Origin: SIG299 sp045531895
GTDB taxonomy: Bacteria > Bacillota > Clostridia > Lachnospirales > Lachnospiraceae
Length of the DNA stretch: 64,000 nt
Direction: 5' to 3'
Assembly: GCA_045531895.1 (NCBI GenBank)
Contig: JAZSEW010000026.1
Coordinates: 35,507-99,506, forward strand
Shown: one piece after another, positions 33,806 through 42,931 of the stretch
Layout of the letters: every line of letters begins with the position of its first letter
How positions within the stretch are numbered: the first letter of the stretch is position 1
The notes under the pieces: generated by a model
What the model was told of the DNA's origin: nothing
Seen by the model: the letters and a program-made list of their open reading frames with translations, nothing else
Database searches by the model: none
Translations under genes and position numbers: made by a program

Positions 33806-35377
33806 ATGCGGAAAGAGGGCGGTTCTGTGGATTTATTTGGGAAAATAAAAGAATGGATTACAAAATCAGCGGCAACAAAGGCTGTAGCAATAATTACAGC
33901 AACGATAATTCTGGGCGGCGGTGTGGTATCTTTGGTATATGCGGGTATCTGTAACAGTGCCAAAGTGCAGCTCGGGAAGGCAGTGACGGTTACTTTTGCT
34001 ACGGAGGAATCTGCTGCAGAGAAGACCTTTGGATTAGGGGAATTGCTTGCTGCAATGAAAGAAAATGGAACAGAGCTTGGAATAGAAGCATCCGTAGAAG
34101 AACTGCCTGTTAATGTGGGTATGGGTGAAGTGACATTGTCCAATGTGGGGATTGGTATGGTACTACGTACCAATACTCTGGGAGAGAGCAACCTGAATGC
34201 TGATGTGAATGTGATGAATATGGCATTATTGTCTGCAAGGGCATATGCGAACAAAGAAAAGGTACAGGTAACGGTGCCGAAACTTTTAAAAGATATCTTT
34301 TCTGTAAACTATAGAAGCGAAACTTTCAAGGAGGATTTAGAAAACTGCTATCTGGTGGATTATGCCGGAGTTTCACAGGAAAAACTTAAGGAGATTTTAG
34401 AAATTTTTCCGGAACGCACCGAAAATACGGAGTGTCCGGATGCAAAGGAAATAGAGAAAAGGTTTTATGAAATTTTGTTTCATTGCATTACAGATAATTT
34501 TGAAGAGGTTGAGTTGAAAAAATCCGGCAAAGCAGATGTGATGGTGGAAGATGAGGTGCTAAACTGTAAGGTATATTCCGCAGAAATCTTCCGTGGCTAT
34601 ATCTCGGACTTTTTTAGTGAGTACACATTGCTCACTCAGAATTATATAAAAGAACTTGTGAAAGAATACGGAATAACTGCCTTGGAAGTAGATTATGCGT
34701 TTTCAAAACTGAATCAGGCAGTTCGTTTTATCAGAGGATTTATTACAGATGTCACCGTGGATTTTTATGTGAGTGAAAACCGTCTGGTAAAAGTGCGGGT
34801 TGACTGGGGTGTGGAATGGTACTTAAATGAGCAGGAGGGGTGTCTGGAATTGACTTTTGCAGCGTCAGGAAATCCGTTGGAAAACATGCAGTTAGAGCTG
34901 GTGTTGCCGATTCATGAGGATAATGCAAAGCCGGAGATACCAAAGCGGTTGGAGTTTTCTTATCAGGTAACAACGGAGAATACCGAGAATACATATTCGG
35001 TGGAATACCGTGTGCAGTACAATGGGAAACCTATGCGACTCTCTTTGAACCATGAAAAGCTGGGTGGTGACTTTATATTGGTTGTAAAGAATGGTATAAA
35101 GTCCTTAGCTATAACAGGAGCCATTGGGGAACTGGAAAAAGGAAGAAAAATTGGTCTGGAAGTAAAGGATTATGTGTATGCAGAGGGGGATTATACCGAA
35201 GAACAGGAGTTGAATGTCAGCATATATCTGAAAGTATTGGAAGATACGGTGACACCGCTTAAGGGTGAGGAACGGGATGCACTGGCATTGACCGAAGCTG
35301 ACGTGGCAGCGCTTAAAGAGGAAGTGATAGTGAATATATACAAGCTGGCATTCAGTATGCTGGGAGTGTTGCAGTAG
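33806..35377 (+). CDS. Membrane-anchored extracytoplasmic protein, unknown function
   Basis: The ATG at 33806 (523 aa) follows AGAGGAAAG; a GTG at 33827 after AGAGGGCGG is an alternative start. One membrane helix at about residues 25-48 (AVAIITATIILGGGVVSLVYAG) anchors a large acidic external domain. That domain is rich in beta-strand patterns in its last 200 residues (VDFYVSENRLVKVRVDWGV, LEFSYQVTTENTENT). The overall look recalls surface proteins with a substrate-binding or structural role. I do not recognise the family, and no catalytic motif is apparent. Confidence 0.7.
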   Translation: MRKEGGSVDLFGKIKEWITKSAATKAVAIITATIILGGGVVSLVYAGICNSAKVQLGKAVTVTFATEESAAEKTFGLGELLAAMKENGTELGIEASVEELPVNVGMGEVTLSNVGIGMVLRTNTLGESNLNADVNVMNMALLSARAYANKEKVQVTVPKLLKDIFSVNYRSETFKEDLENCYLVDYAGVSQEKLKEILEIFPERTENTECPDAKEIEKRFYEILFHCITDNFEEVELKKSGKADVMVEDEVLNCKVYSAEIFRGYISDFFSEYTLLTQNYIKELVKEYGITALEVDYAFSKLNQAVRFIRGFITDVTVDFYVSENRLVKVRVDWGVEWYLNEQEGCLELTFAASGNPLENMQLELVLPIHEDNAKPEIPKRLEFSYQVTTENTENTYSVEYRVQYNGKPMRLSLNHEKLGGDFILVVKNGIKSLAITGAIGELEKGRKIGLEVKDYVYAEGDYTEEQELNVSIYLKVLEDTVTPLKGEERDALALTEADVAALKEEVIVNIYKLAFSMLGVLQ

Positions 35378-35383
35378 GGGAAA

Positions 35384-35430
35384 GGGAGTGCCGCAAAACA
35401 ACCGGTTTTTAGTTATAGAGCGGTACTCCC
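35384..35430. terminator. Hairpin between convergent genes
   Basis: GGGAGTGCCGC (35384-35394) pairs over 11 positions, with one G-U, with GCGGTACTCCC (35420-35430). No T-run flanks it on either strand. Its place between convergent genes suggests a termination or 3'-end protection role. Confidence 0.55.
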
Positions 35431-35435
35431 TGAAT

Positions 35436-37091
35436 TTATGCCCTGATATCAAACGTATACCGGTTTAATCCACCCGGTGCATGTTCTTCTAAGAATTGTT
35501 CCAGCAAGGTCGGAGTATTGTCCTCCTTGGAGGGCTCTCGCACGGAAACTTCCGACTGGAGTGTGTAGCCTTTTAAGGCCAGTGCTTCTGTGAGCTTTGG
35601 CAGCTCGGTACGGACTAAATTACCGGAGTCTTTGTCGGTCATGGAAAAACGTGTGGTGACGTGGGTGCCGGACAGAGTAACAAAAATATCGGTGGTGCCA
35701 AGGGCTTCCAGCTCCAGGTGAAGCAGGGCACTTAATGTATCGGAAGGTTTTATGGCCTTCTTTTTTTCGTACACATACAGTTCGCCGTGGGCAGGTCCTT
35801 CTCTGAATTTCAACGGAAGCTGGACATAAGGGAACACTTGATTGACTGCGTCCATAAAGGAAAGATTCTGGCGCATCTGCTTTGGTACGTCGGCGGTGTT
35901 TTTTTCTGTAGTACTTTCTGCAAGCTTTTGTGATAGCTGTTCCAGCCGGGTCAGCTTTTCGTTTAGTTCGTCATAGTATTTTTGTACTTTTTCACTATCT
36001 GCGATGTCTTCCGGCTTCAGAAGAAAGGAGTTAAAAAAGTCTTCCATTAAGGTTTCGCCAATCGGGCGAGTGTGCTCCGAACGTACAAAGACAGAACTGT
36101 CGGAGGAATCAGGGGGTGGGGCATCTGCTTTGACAGCGGTTGGAACATCAGCCGAAGTTGCAATTTCATCCGCAGGAGCAGGTGCAGGTGTTATTTCCGC
36201 AGAATGCGCTTGCATATCAATAGCATCTGCAGGAATAGGGGCAGATGCCCGTTCGGGCAATGCATTTGACATGTCGGCTGTGGCTGATTCCGGGTCTGTT
36301 TTGGGTGGTGAAACTGCAATTTCAGCCGCAGAATCTGTGAAAAGCTTTTCGGTAACGATTTCACCGGTGTGAAAAGTGGACGGTGAAATTACAGTTTCTT
36401 TGCCAACGAATCGGGCAAGCTCCTGCATGACCTCCTGCTTAAGTGACCCTTCCGGTAACTGCTGTATGGTTTCTGTTAATCCTTTTATCATAATTTGTGC
36501 TTGTGTCAGAAGCTTGGCGTTTCGGTCCTGATAGGTTACAAACTGCTCCACATTTTCTTTTGTAACCGGGATATGGTGAAGCTCCATTAAAATCAAATCT
36601 TTTACCGGTAACTCCGGATGTTTTGCGGAGATGGAAAGATAGTGACGGATATTTGCTTCATTTACCGGTTGCTGGTGGGCAAGCAGTTCTGTAACAATGG
36701 ATACGCTACGTTCGGTTTTGATAATATTTGCCGCAGAAAGTGCCTTGTCAATCATTGGGTTTTCTACCGGTGAATCTTCACCGGCCAGCTTTAAAAGAAT
36801 TTGCTCTTCTGTGGTTTGGGCCACGAAGAAGCGTGCTGTTTGTCCAATGGAAAGATTTAAGGTACCTTCGGTACGGGCAGAAACCGTTGCACCGTTTTCT
36901 AATAGTACCATAATCTGATTTGCACGCAAATCAAGCACCTCACCCTTTAGAAACTGTCCCTGATTAACGGTGGTCTGTTTTGCAAGTTGTGCAGCTTTGG
37001 AAGGAGTCAGGTGTTTTGGCAGAGCCGGTACCGTTTTTTCCTGCTTTGGAGGTTTATAAATATTCGCCATCATGTGATCTATAAGTCCCAT
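35436..37091 (-). CDS. FliK-like protein with C-terminal Flg_hook domain
   Basis: The ATG at 37091 (MGLIDHMMANIYK, 551 aa) follows GAGGAA; a longer frame lacks such a site. The first 130 residues include a compact beta-rich part (GQFLKGEVLDLRANQIMVLLENG). The middle (about 280-400) is low-complexity, rich in A, P, S, D and E. The C-terminal 130 residues (LPLKFREGPAHGELYVYEK...VTLSGTHVTTRFSM) resemble the Flg_hook domain of the hook-length control protein FliK. No other flagellar gene is in the window, so it may be an unlinked FliK relative with a different job. Confidence 0.65.
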   Translation of the reverse strand: MGLIDHMMANIYKPPKQEKTVPALPKHLTPSKAAQLAKQTTVNQGQFLKGEVLDLRANQIMVLLENGATVSARTEGTLNLSIGQTARFFVAQTTEEQILLKLAGEDSPVENPMIDKALSAANIIKTERSVSIVTELLAHQQPVNEANIRHYLSISAKHPELPVKDLILMELHHIPVTKENVEQFVTYQDRNAKLLTQAQIMIKGLTETIQQLPEGSLKQEVMQELARFVGKETVISPSTFHTGEIVTEKLFTDSAAEIAVSPPKTDPESATADMSNALPERASAPIPADAIDMQAHSAEITPAPAPADEIATSADVPTAVKADAPPPDSSDSSVFVRSEHTRPIGETLMEDFFNSFLLKPEDIADSEKVQKYYDELNEKLTRLEQLSQKLAESTTEKNTADVPKQMRQNLSFMDAVNQVFPYVQLPLKFREGPAHGELYVYEKKKAIKPSDTLSALLHLELEALGTTDIFVTLSGTHVTTRFSMTDKDSGNLVRTELPKLTEALALKGYTLQSEVSVREPSKEDNTPTLLEQFLEEHAPGGLNRYTFDIRA

Positions 37092-37140
37092 AGGAAGTTC
37101 CTCGCTTTTCTGTAAAAAAAGATTTGGTGTGCTATGTATT

Positions 37141-37620
37141 TTAATTGTTTCTGGAACATTTTTCCGCATCAATGGCAAGTACCAGCATTAGGGCATACAG
37201 TGCATCTTCCGGATTTTTCACATCGATGGAATAGGTATCGGTCCAGTTGAACAACTCCTTGGTTACTGTGGCAACCAGAGAACCGTTATCGGTAACAATC
37301 TGATAGTCCCACTCCCAGAAGTCACCTTCCACATGCCAGCCATTAAAGTCAATGTCAAAGACAGGCTTAAAAAAGGTAAATTCTTTCTGAATACAGCCCA
37401 GATACTGTTCTTCGTTGCCAAGATAGAGTTCAAATTTTGGGAGGAAGGTCAGGATCTTTTCTTTTAATGTGGCTACATGAATGCCGGAAGCATCATGGAT
37501 ATGCAGGCAGTGCCCCCAGGAAAGCTTGCCCTCTACAGTATATATAGTGTTACCGGCTTCATCAAAAATATCGTAACTGTCTAACCAGGAAAAAAATCGT
37601 TGCTTGAATAAAAGTTTCAT
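37141..37620 (-). CDS. LURP-one-related (LOR) family protein
   Basis: The 159-aa protein is a predicted beta-barrel of the LURP-one/tubby-scramblase fold: LFKQRFFSWLDSYDIFDEAGNTIYTVEGK at the start, then repeated strands (ASGIHVATLKEK, FELYLGNEEQYLGCIQKE, WEWDYQIVTDNGSLVATVTKE). The family occurs in plants and many Firmicutes; in bacteria its function is unknown, although a lipid-binding role has been proposed from structure. AAGGAGG precedes the start. It lies upstream of the FliK-like gene, 49 nt apart. Confidence 0.82.
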   Translation of the reverse strand: MKLLFKQRFFSWLDSYDIFDEAGNTIYTVEGKLSWGHCLHIHDASGIHVATLKEKILTFLPKFELYLGNEEQYLGCIQKEFTFFKPVFDIDFNGWHVEGDFWEWDYQIVTDNGSLVATVTKELFNWTDTYSIDVKNPEDALYALMLVLAIDAEKCSRNN

Positions 37621-37676
37621 AAGAGATGTCCTCCTTGTAAGCTAAGCACATTTATAAAATTATTTGTAACAGTTCA

Positions 37677-37747
37677 GCCTGCGCCATTCGCAAATGCACC
37701 TACGGTGCTTTACCGCTGCTATGCAGCTAATTTGCTCATAAACAGGC
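37677..37747. repeat. Cloverleaf-like palindromic intergenic element
   Basis: A closing stem GCCTG/CAGGC (37677-37681 with 37743-37747) and an inner stem GCAAAT/ATTTGC (37690-37695 with 37730-37735) enclose two perfect hairpins: GCACC-TAC-GGTGC (37696-37708) and GCTGC-TAT-GCAGC (37715-37727). It sits in the 253-nt gap between the divergent LOR and S66 genes. It looks like a REP/MITE-type element or a structured RNA; only one copy is visible here. Confidence 0.65.
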
Positions 37748-37873
37748 GCTAACCCTATGCAATAATTATTTTATCATACTCTATGTAAATTTGGAAGAAA
37801 AGATGATTTTTTCAAAAAAGTATGCTACACTGTATTATATCGGCTGTCAGGCCGGAGAAGTGGAGGAGAATTT

Positions 37874-38914
37874 ATGCGATATCCAAAGTATTTACAACCG
37901 GGTGAAACCATCGGCTTTGTGGCACCATCTTTTGGCTGTGCCACCGAGCCTTATCATACAGCATTTTTAAATGCCCAGAAGAAGTTTACAGAGCAGGGCT
38001 ACGGATTGGATATAGGTCCGAATTGTTATGAGAGCAAAGGAATTGGTATCAGTAATACACCTGAATTATGCGGACGGGAGCTTACGGAGAGTTATATCGG
38101 TACCACAAATCAGGCAATAATCTCCTGTGGCGGCGGAGAATTGATGTGTGAGATTCTTGACCATGTAGATTTTGAGAAAATAAAGTCCGCAGATCCAAAG
38201 TGGTACATGGGCTATTCTGATAATACGAATTTTACCTTTTTGCTGACAACTCTTTGTGATGTGGCATCTGTCTATGGACCTTGTGCAGGAACTTTTGGTA
38301 TGGAACCGTGGCACCCATCAGTAAAGGATGCATTTGCGCTGATAACCGGGAAAAAAAATACGGTATCCGGCTATGATGGATGGGAAAAGGAGTCTTTAAA
38401 GGATGCAGAACATCCATTGGTTCCGTATAATATTACGGAAAAGAGAGTACTCAAGGTGTACAATCCGGCAACAGGAAGTATTACAGAGAATGGTAATGTG
38501 CAGATTTCCGGCAGACTAATCGGTGGCTGTCTGGATTGTCTTGATATGCTGGTCGGTACAAAGTTTGATAAAGTACCGGAGTTTGCAGAAAAGTATAAAG
38601 AAGAAGGCATTCTCTGGTTCTTAGAGGCATGTGATTTAAACGTCATGTCTATAAGGAGAGCACTGTGGCAGCTGGAGCACAGTGGCTGGTTTCGGTATAC
38701 CAAAGGCTTCTTGATTGGTCGCCCGTTATGCCTTGGACAGGAGTTGATGGGGCTTGATCATTACAGTGCAGTAACCGGAATTTTAGGTAAGTATAATGTG
38801 CCGGTTATTATGGATGCGGATGTGGGACATTTTGCACCGATGATGCCGTTAATTTGCGGCAGTTTAGCAAAGATAACCGTGACGGGTAATGAGATACAGG
38901 CAGAGATGAAATAA
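37874..38914 (+). CDS. Peptidase family S66 (LD-carboxypeptidase/MccF-like)
   Basis: The 346-aa protein has the S66 catalytic triad: Ser115 in GYSDNT, Glu251 in FLEACDL and His319 in DVGHFAPMMP. The opening QPGETIGFVAPSFG is also typical. S66 enzymes either cleave the terminal D-alanine from murein tetrapeptides (LdcA) or inactivate microcin C-like peptide nucleotides (MccF). The sequence looks closer to the MccF-like branch widespread in Firmicutes, but the substrate is not certain. GGAGGAG precedes the ATG. The DUF3810 gene follows after 11 nt. Confidence 0.88.
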   Translation: MRYPKYLQPGETIGFVAPSFGCATEPYHTAFLNAQKKFTEQGYGLDIGPNCYESKGIGISNTPELCGRELTESYIGTTNQAIISCGGGELMCEILDHVDFEKIKSADPKWYMGYSDNTNFTFLLTTLCDVASVYGPCAGTFGMEPWHPSVKDAFALITGKKNTVSGYDGWEKESLKDAEHPLVPYNITEKRVLKVYNPATGSITENGNVQISGRLIGGCLDCLDMLVGTKFDKVPEFAEKYKEEGILWFLEACDLNVMSIRRALWQLEHSGWFRYTKGFLIGRPLCLGQELMGLDHYSAVTGILGKYNVPVIMDADVGHFAPMMPLICGSLAKITVTGNEIQAEMK

Positions 38915-38925
38915 GGAAAAACAAC

Positions 38926-40131
38926 ATGAAACAGATAGTACTTCGAAAACGAAACATACTGTTATTACTGATTCCTTTGGGAATATTACTTACAAACTGG
39001 GCAAAAAACAGTGCTAATATAACGGAGACGGTATTTGCCGGCGGAATTTATAAGGTGCTCTCCCAGGGAATGTCCCTGCTTACAGGGTGGATTCCGTTTT
39101 CACTGATGGAACTTATTATTATAGTGGGACCTTTGACGCTGCTGGGACTTATCATCCGGCAGATTGTATGTGTGGTTAAAGTAAAAAATCCGGTGTATGA
39201 TATGTCGGAGAGCCGAAGGAAAACTATTGCAGTGAAAAGTGTCGGGGAACAGCGTTTTTTGCTGCTCATGACCATGATACAAAACCTGCTCTGTTTGATT
39301 GCGGTGATTTTCTTTGGCTATGTGTTGCTCTGCGGAGTGAACTATCATCGGTATCCTGTGGCGTATCATCTGGAGCTTACGGTAGAAAATTCTTCGGTAG
39401 AGGAATTGGAAGGATTACTTATTGAACTGGCAGACAAGGCAGTGGAGCTTAGATCACAGCTTACCACGGAGAATGAACAGGGTGTTTATATGCTTCCGTT
39501 TTCAGAACGGAAGCTCGGAGAAGAAGCAAGGAAGGCATATAAGGCTTTTGCGGAGGAATATCCGGTGTTTGGCGGCTTGTATCCGGTACCAAAGCATGTG
39601 TTTTTTTCAAGGCTTATGTCTTACACAGAGATTACCGGTGTATTTACGCCATGGACAATGGAGGCAAATGTAAACATTGATATTTCTCCATATTCTATTG
39701 GAGCTACCATGTGCCATGAACTGGCACATTTACGGGGCTTCATGAGAGAAGATGAGGCGAATTACATTGCTTATCGTGCCTGTATGGCATCAGATTCTTT
39801 GGATTTGCAGTACAGCGGAACCATGCTTGCTTTGATTCATACGGGAAATGCATTGTATGGCAGGGATGCCGAACGGTATTATGCTGTGTATCGGGAACAT
39901 TACAGTGAGGCTGTAAACCGGGATCTGGTTGCCAATAATGAGTATTGGGATCAGTTTGAAAAGCCTGTGGCAGGAGATACAACGGTGGCGGATATTGCAG
40001 AAAAGGTGAATGATACCTATTTAAAGCTTAACGATCAGTCTGACGGAACCCAGAGCTACGGCAGAGTAGTGGATTTACTGCTGGCAGAATATAAACAAAG
40101 ACAGAAGAGTGCAGGCGAAATGGTAAAATGA
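38926..40131 (+). CDS. DUF3810 family membrane protein, putative metallopeptidase
   Basis: The 401-aa protein has three N-terminal membrane helices (about 8-28, 55-85 and 115-140), then a large external or cytoplasmic domain. The domain contains MCHELAHLRGFMREDEANYIA, an HExxH zinc-peptidase-like motif with an acidic residue downstream, which fits the DUF3810 family. Peptidase activity is inferred from the motif only. It is in an operon with the S66 peptidase gene, which suggests envelope or peptide turnover. A terminator follows. Confidence 0.82.
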   Translation: MKQIVLRKRNILLLLIPLGILLTNWAKNSANITETVFAGGIYKVLSQGMSLLTGWIPFSLMELIIIVGPLTLLGLIIRQIVCVVKVKNPVYDMSESRRKTIAVKSVGEQRFLLLMTMIQNLLCLIAVIFFGYVLLCGVNYHRYPVAYHLELTVENSSVEELEGLLIELADKAVELRSQLTTENEQGVYMLPFSERKLGEEARKAYKAFAEEYPVFGGLYPVPKHVFFSRLMSYTEITGVFTPWTMEANVNIDISPYSIGATMCHELAHLRGFMREDEANYIAYRACMASDSLDLQYSGTMLALIHTGNALYGRDAERYYAVYREHYSEAVNRDLVANNEYWDQFEKPVAGDTTVADIAEKVNDTYLKLNDQSDGTQSYGRVVDLLLAEYKQRQKSAGEMVK

Positions 40132-40151
40132 TTTTATATTGTGAGAAAATG

Positions 40152-40182
40152 AAGGGAAAACGAAAGTTTTCCTTTTATTTTC
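40152..40182 (+). terminator. Intrinsic terminator after DUF3810
   Basis: AAGGGAAAAC (40152-40161) and GTTTTCCTTT (40166-40175) form a 10-bp stem, with one G-U, closed by a GAAA tetraloop and followed by TATTTT. Confidence 0.85.
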
Positions 40183-40276
40183 CTGAAAGTTATGTTATGA
40201 TAAAGGATATGATAGCCTGTCCATAATCTGCAGGCAAAAATCAAAGCTGAACAAGTAGAAAGGCATGGAGAGAAAC

Positions 40277-41959
40277 ATGGCTGAAGAAATTAAAGACGAT
40301 GTAAAAGAAGTAGTATCTAAAAATTTTATTGAAATGATTATTGAAAAGGATTTGGCAGAGGGTAAGCATACCCGGATTGTGACACGTTTTCCACCGGAAC
40401 CAAACGGCTATCTTCACATCGGACATGCAAAATCCATTTTATTAAACTATGGTCTGGCAAAGAAGTATGGAGGTAAGTTTAATCTCCGTTTTGATGATAC
40501 CAATCCAACCAAGGAGAAAACAGAATTTGTTGAATCCATCAAGGCTGATGTAAAGTGGGTTGGCGGTGATTTTGAAGACAGACTGTTTTTCGCATCCGAT
40601 TATTTTGATCAGATGTATGAGGCGGCTGTTAAACTAATTAAAAAGGGTAAGGCTTTTGTCTGCGACTTAACTGCCGAAGAAATTCGTGAATATCGCGGAG
40701 ATTTTGAAAAGCCGGGTAAAAACAGCCCATACCGCGACAGAAGTGTGGAAGAAAATCTGGCTTTATTTGAGGCTATGAAGAATGGTGAATTTGAAGACGG
40801 TACGAAGGTACTCCGTGCAAAAATTGACATGGCTTCCCCGAATATCAACATGAGAGACCCGGTTATTTACCGTGTGGCAAGAATGACTCACCATAATACC
40901 GGTGACAAGTGGTGCATTTACCCAATGTATGACTTTGCACATCCAATTGAGGACGCTATCGAAGGAGTAACCCACTCCATTTGTACTCTGGAATTTGAAG
41001 ACCACAGACCTTTGTATGACTGGGTAGTTAGAGAATTAGAGTATCCGAATCCGCCGCAGCAGATTGAATTTGCAAAGATGTATTTAACCAATGTTATTAC
41101 CGGTAAGAGATACATTAAGCGTCTTGTAGAGGACGGCACCGTCGACGGCTGGGACGACCCTCGTCTGGTTTCCATTGCAGCCCTTCGCCGCCGTGGCTTT
41201 ACGCCGGAATCCCTGCAGTTATTTATGGAACTTTGTGGTGTTTCTAAGGCGAACAGCTCCGTAGATTATGCAATGCTTGAGTACTGCATCCGCGAAGACT
41301 TAAAATTAAAGAAGAATCGTGTTATGGCTGTTCTTGACCCGGTTAAGCTTGTGATTGACAATTATCCGGAAGACCAAATAGAATATCTGGATGCGCCGAA
41401 TAACCTGGAAAATGAAGCTCTGGGTGAGAGAAAACTCCCATTTGGCAGAGAACTTTATATCGACCGTGATGACTTTATGATTGAACCTCCGAAGAAGTAT
41501 TTCCGTCTGTTCCCAGGCAACGAGGTTCGCTTAATGAATGCATACTTTGTTACCTGTACCGGTTATGAAACGGATGAAACAGGCAAAGTAACTGTGGTTC
41601 ATTGCACCTATGATCCGGAAACCAAGAGCGGCTCCGGTTTTGAAGGCAGAAAAGTAAAGGGTACCATTCACTGGGTAGCAGCAAAGACGGCGGTTCCTTG
41701 TGAGGTTCGCCTATATGAAAATTTGGTGGATGAAGAAAAGGGTGTATACAACGAGGATGGAACGGTAAACTTAAATCCAAACTCCAGAACTATTTTAACC
41801 AATTGTTTTGTGGAGCCAAGTGTGGCAGATGCCAAGGCATACGAAAGCTTCCAGTTTTTACGTAACGGTTATTTCTGTGTGGATTGCAAAGATTCCACGC
41901 CGGAACATCTGGTATTTAACCGGATTGTTTCTATGAAGAGCTCTTACAAGCCACAGTAA
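40277..41959 (+). CDS. glnS: Glutaminyl-tRNA synthetase
   Basis: This class I synthetase charges tRNA-Gln with glutamine. The ATG at 40277 (560 aa) follows GGAG at 40267-40270; an in-frame ATG at 40265 is a possible alternative. The HIGH motif is in PPEPNGYLHIGHAKS, followed by the GlnRS/GluRS family pattern LRFDDTNPTKE. The usual KMSKS-type motif (VMSKR in E. coli GlnRS) reads VITGKR here. Further matches include GWDDPRLVSIAALRRRGF and the C-terminal beta-barrel anticodon-binding domains. GlnRS rather than the Gat amidotransferase route is therefore available. Confidence 0.95.
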   Translation: MAEEIKDDVKEVVSKNFIEMIIEKDLAEGKHTRIVTRFPPEPNGYLHIGHAKSILLNYGLAKKYGGKFNLRFDDTNPTKEKTEFVESIKADVKWVGGDFEDRLFFASDYFDQMYEAAVKLIKKGKAFVCDLTAEEIREYRGDFEKPGKNSPYRDRSVEENLALFEAMKNGEFEDGTKVLRAKIDMASPNINMRDPVIYRVARMTHHNTGDKWCIYPMYDFAHPIEDAIEGVTHSICTLEFEDHRPLYDWVVRELEYPNPPQQIEFAKMYLTNVITGKRYIKRLVEDGTVDGWDDPRLVSIAALRRRGFTPESLQLFMELCGVSKANSSVDYAMLEYCIREDLKLKKNRVMAVLDPVKLVIDNYPEDQIEYLDAPNNLENEALGERKLPFGRELYIDRDDFMIEPPKKYFRLFPGNEVRLMNAYFVTCTGYETDETGKVTVVHCTYDPETKSGSGFEGRKVKGTIHWVAAKTAVPCEVRLYENLVDEEKGVYNEDGTVNLNPNSRTILTNCFVEPSVADAKAYESFQFLRNGYFCVDCKDSTPEHLVFNRIVSMKSSYKPQ

Positions 41960-41972
41960 AAGGAGGATTAGT

Positions 41973-42836
41973 ATGGCAAATATATTTTCGGGTCTTGAGT
42001 CATTAGGACTTGGCAATCTGTCTGATATGCAGCTGTTTGAAAATGAAAAGAAGGAAAACGTGCAGAATGGGAGCAAGGCATCTGTAGAAATAAAGGAAGC
42101 TGACCTGATTTTTGATAAAACATTTCGTTGCAAAGTTTGTGACAAGGAATTTAAAACCAAAATGGTCCGTACCGGTAAAGCCAAACTTGTATCGCAGGAT
42201 AGTGATTTAAGACCTCGTTACCAGACGTTGGATCCACTAAAATATGATGCAGTAGTCTGTCCACATTGCGGCTTCGCTGCATTAAGCCGTTTCTTTAACT
42301 ATATGACAGATGCTCAGGCAAGGCTTATAAAAGAGAATATTTCTTCAAACTTTAAGGGATTAAAGGAAAGTGAAGAAATCCTGACTTATGATGAGGCAAT
42401 TGTCCGTCATAAATTAGTTCTTGTGAATACTGTGGTAAAGCGGGCCAAGGCAAGTGAAAAGGCATATACCTGCTTAAAACTGGCATGGCTGCTGCGTGGC
42501 AAGGCAGAAACTCTTCCGGAAGCTACGCCAAATCCGGCTGATGTAAAGAAGGAACTGGCAGAACAGGAAAAGGAATACATTGCAAATGCCTATGAAGGTT
42601 TTATGGAGGCATTCTCTAAAGAGCAGTTTCCAATGTGCGGTATGGATGAAATCACTATGACTTATCTGGTTGCTGACCTTGGAAGACAGGTTGGAAAATA
42701 TGACGAAGCACTTCGTATGGTGGCACGTGTACTGATGTCCAAAAATGTTGGTGACAGAATTAAGCAGAAAACAATTGACCTGAAAGAATTAATCAGGGAA
42801 GAAAAGGCAAAGGCAGAAGGAAAAACGGAAGCATAA
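41973..42836 (+). CDS. DUF2225 family protein
   Basis: The 287-aa cytoplasmic protein has a four-cysteine zinc-ribbon-like region: FRCKVCDKEF and VCPHCGFAA, about 55 residues apart. A helical TPR-like C-terminal half follows (AYTCLKLAWLLRGKAE, YDEALRMVARVLMSK). This architecture is that of DUF2225, a Firmicutes family of unknown role. It starts 13 nt after glnS with AAAGGAGG, so it may be co-transcribed with it. Confidence 0.85.
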   Translation: MANIFSGLESLGLGNLSDMQLFENEKKENVQNGSKASVEIKEADLIFDKTFRCKVCDKEFKTKMVRTGKAKLVSQDSDLRPRYQTLDPLKYDAVVCPHCGFAALSRFFNYMTDAQARLIKENISSNFKGLKESEEILTYDEAIVRHKLVLVNTVVKRAKASEKAYTCLKLAWLLRGKAETLPEATPNPADVKKELAEQEKEYIANAYEGFMEAFSKEQFPMCGMDEITMTYLVADLGRQVGKYDEALRMVARVLMSKNVGDRIKQKTIDLKELIREEKAKAEGKTEA

Positions 42837-42852
42837 GAGTAAGAATAACGAG

Positions 42853-42889
42853 AGGTGACGTTTGCAACTTGTGGCGTCACCTTCTTTTG
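42853..42889 (+). terminator. Intrinsic terminator after DUF2225
   Basis: AGGTGACG (42853-42860) pairs perfectly with CGTCACCT (42875-42882), followed by TCTTTTG. Confidence 0.78.
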
Positions 42890-42931
42890 TGATAATGTGT
42901 TAAGTTTCACAGTACGCGAAAGGAGATTGAA

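Noticed and set aside
37660..37760. Cloverleaf element as a possible tRNA
   Set aside because: Arm lengths, 3-nt loops and the lack of a 7-nt anticodon loop, TPsiC signature and CCA-type acceptor stem do not fit a tRNA.
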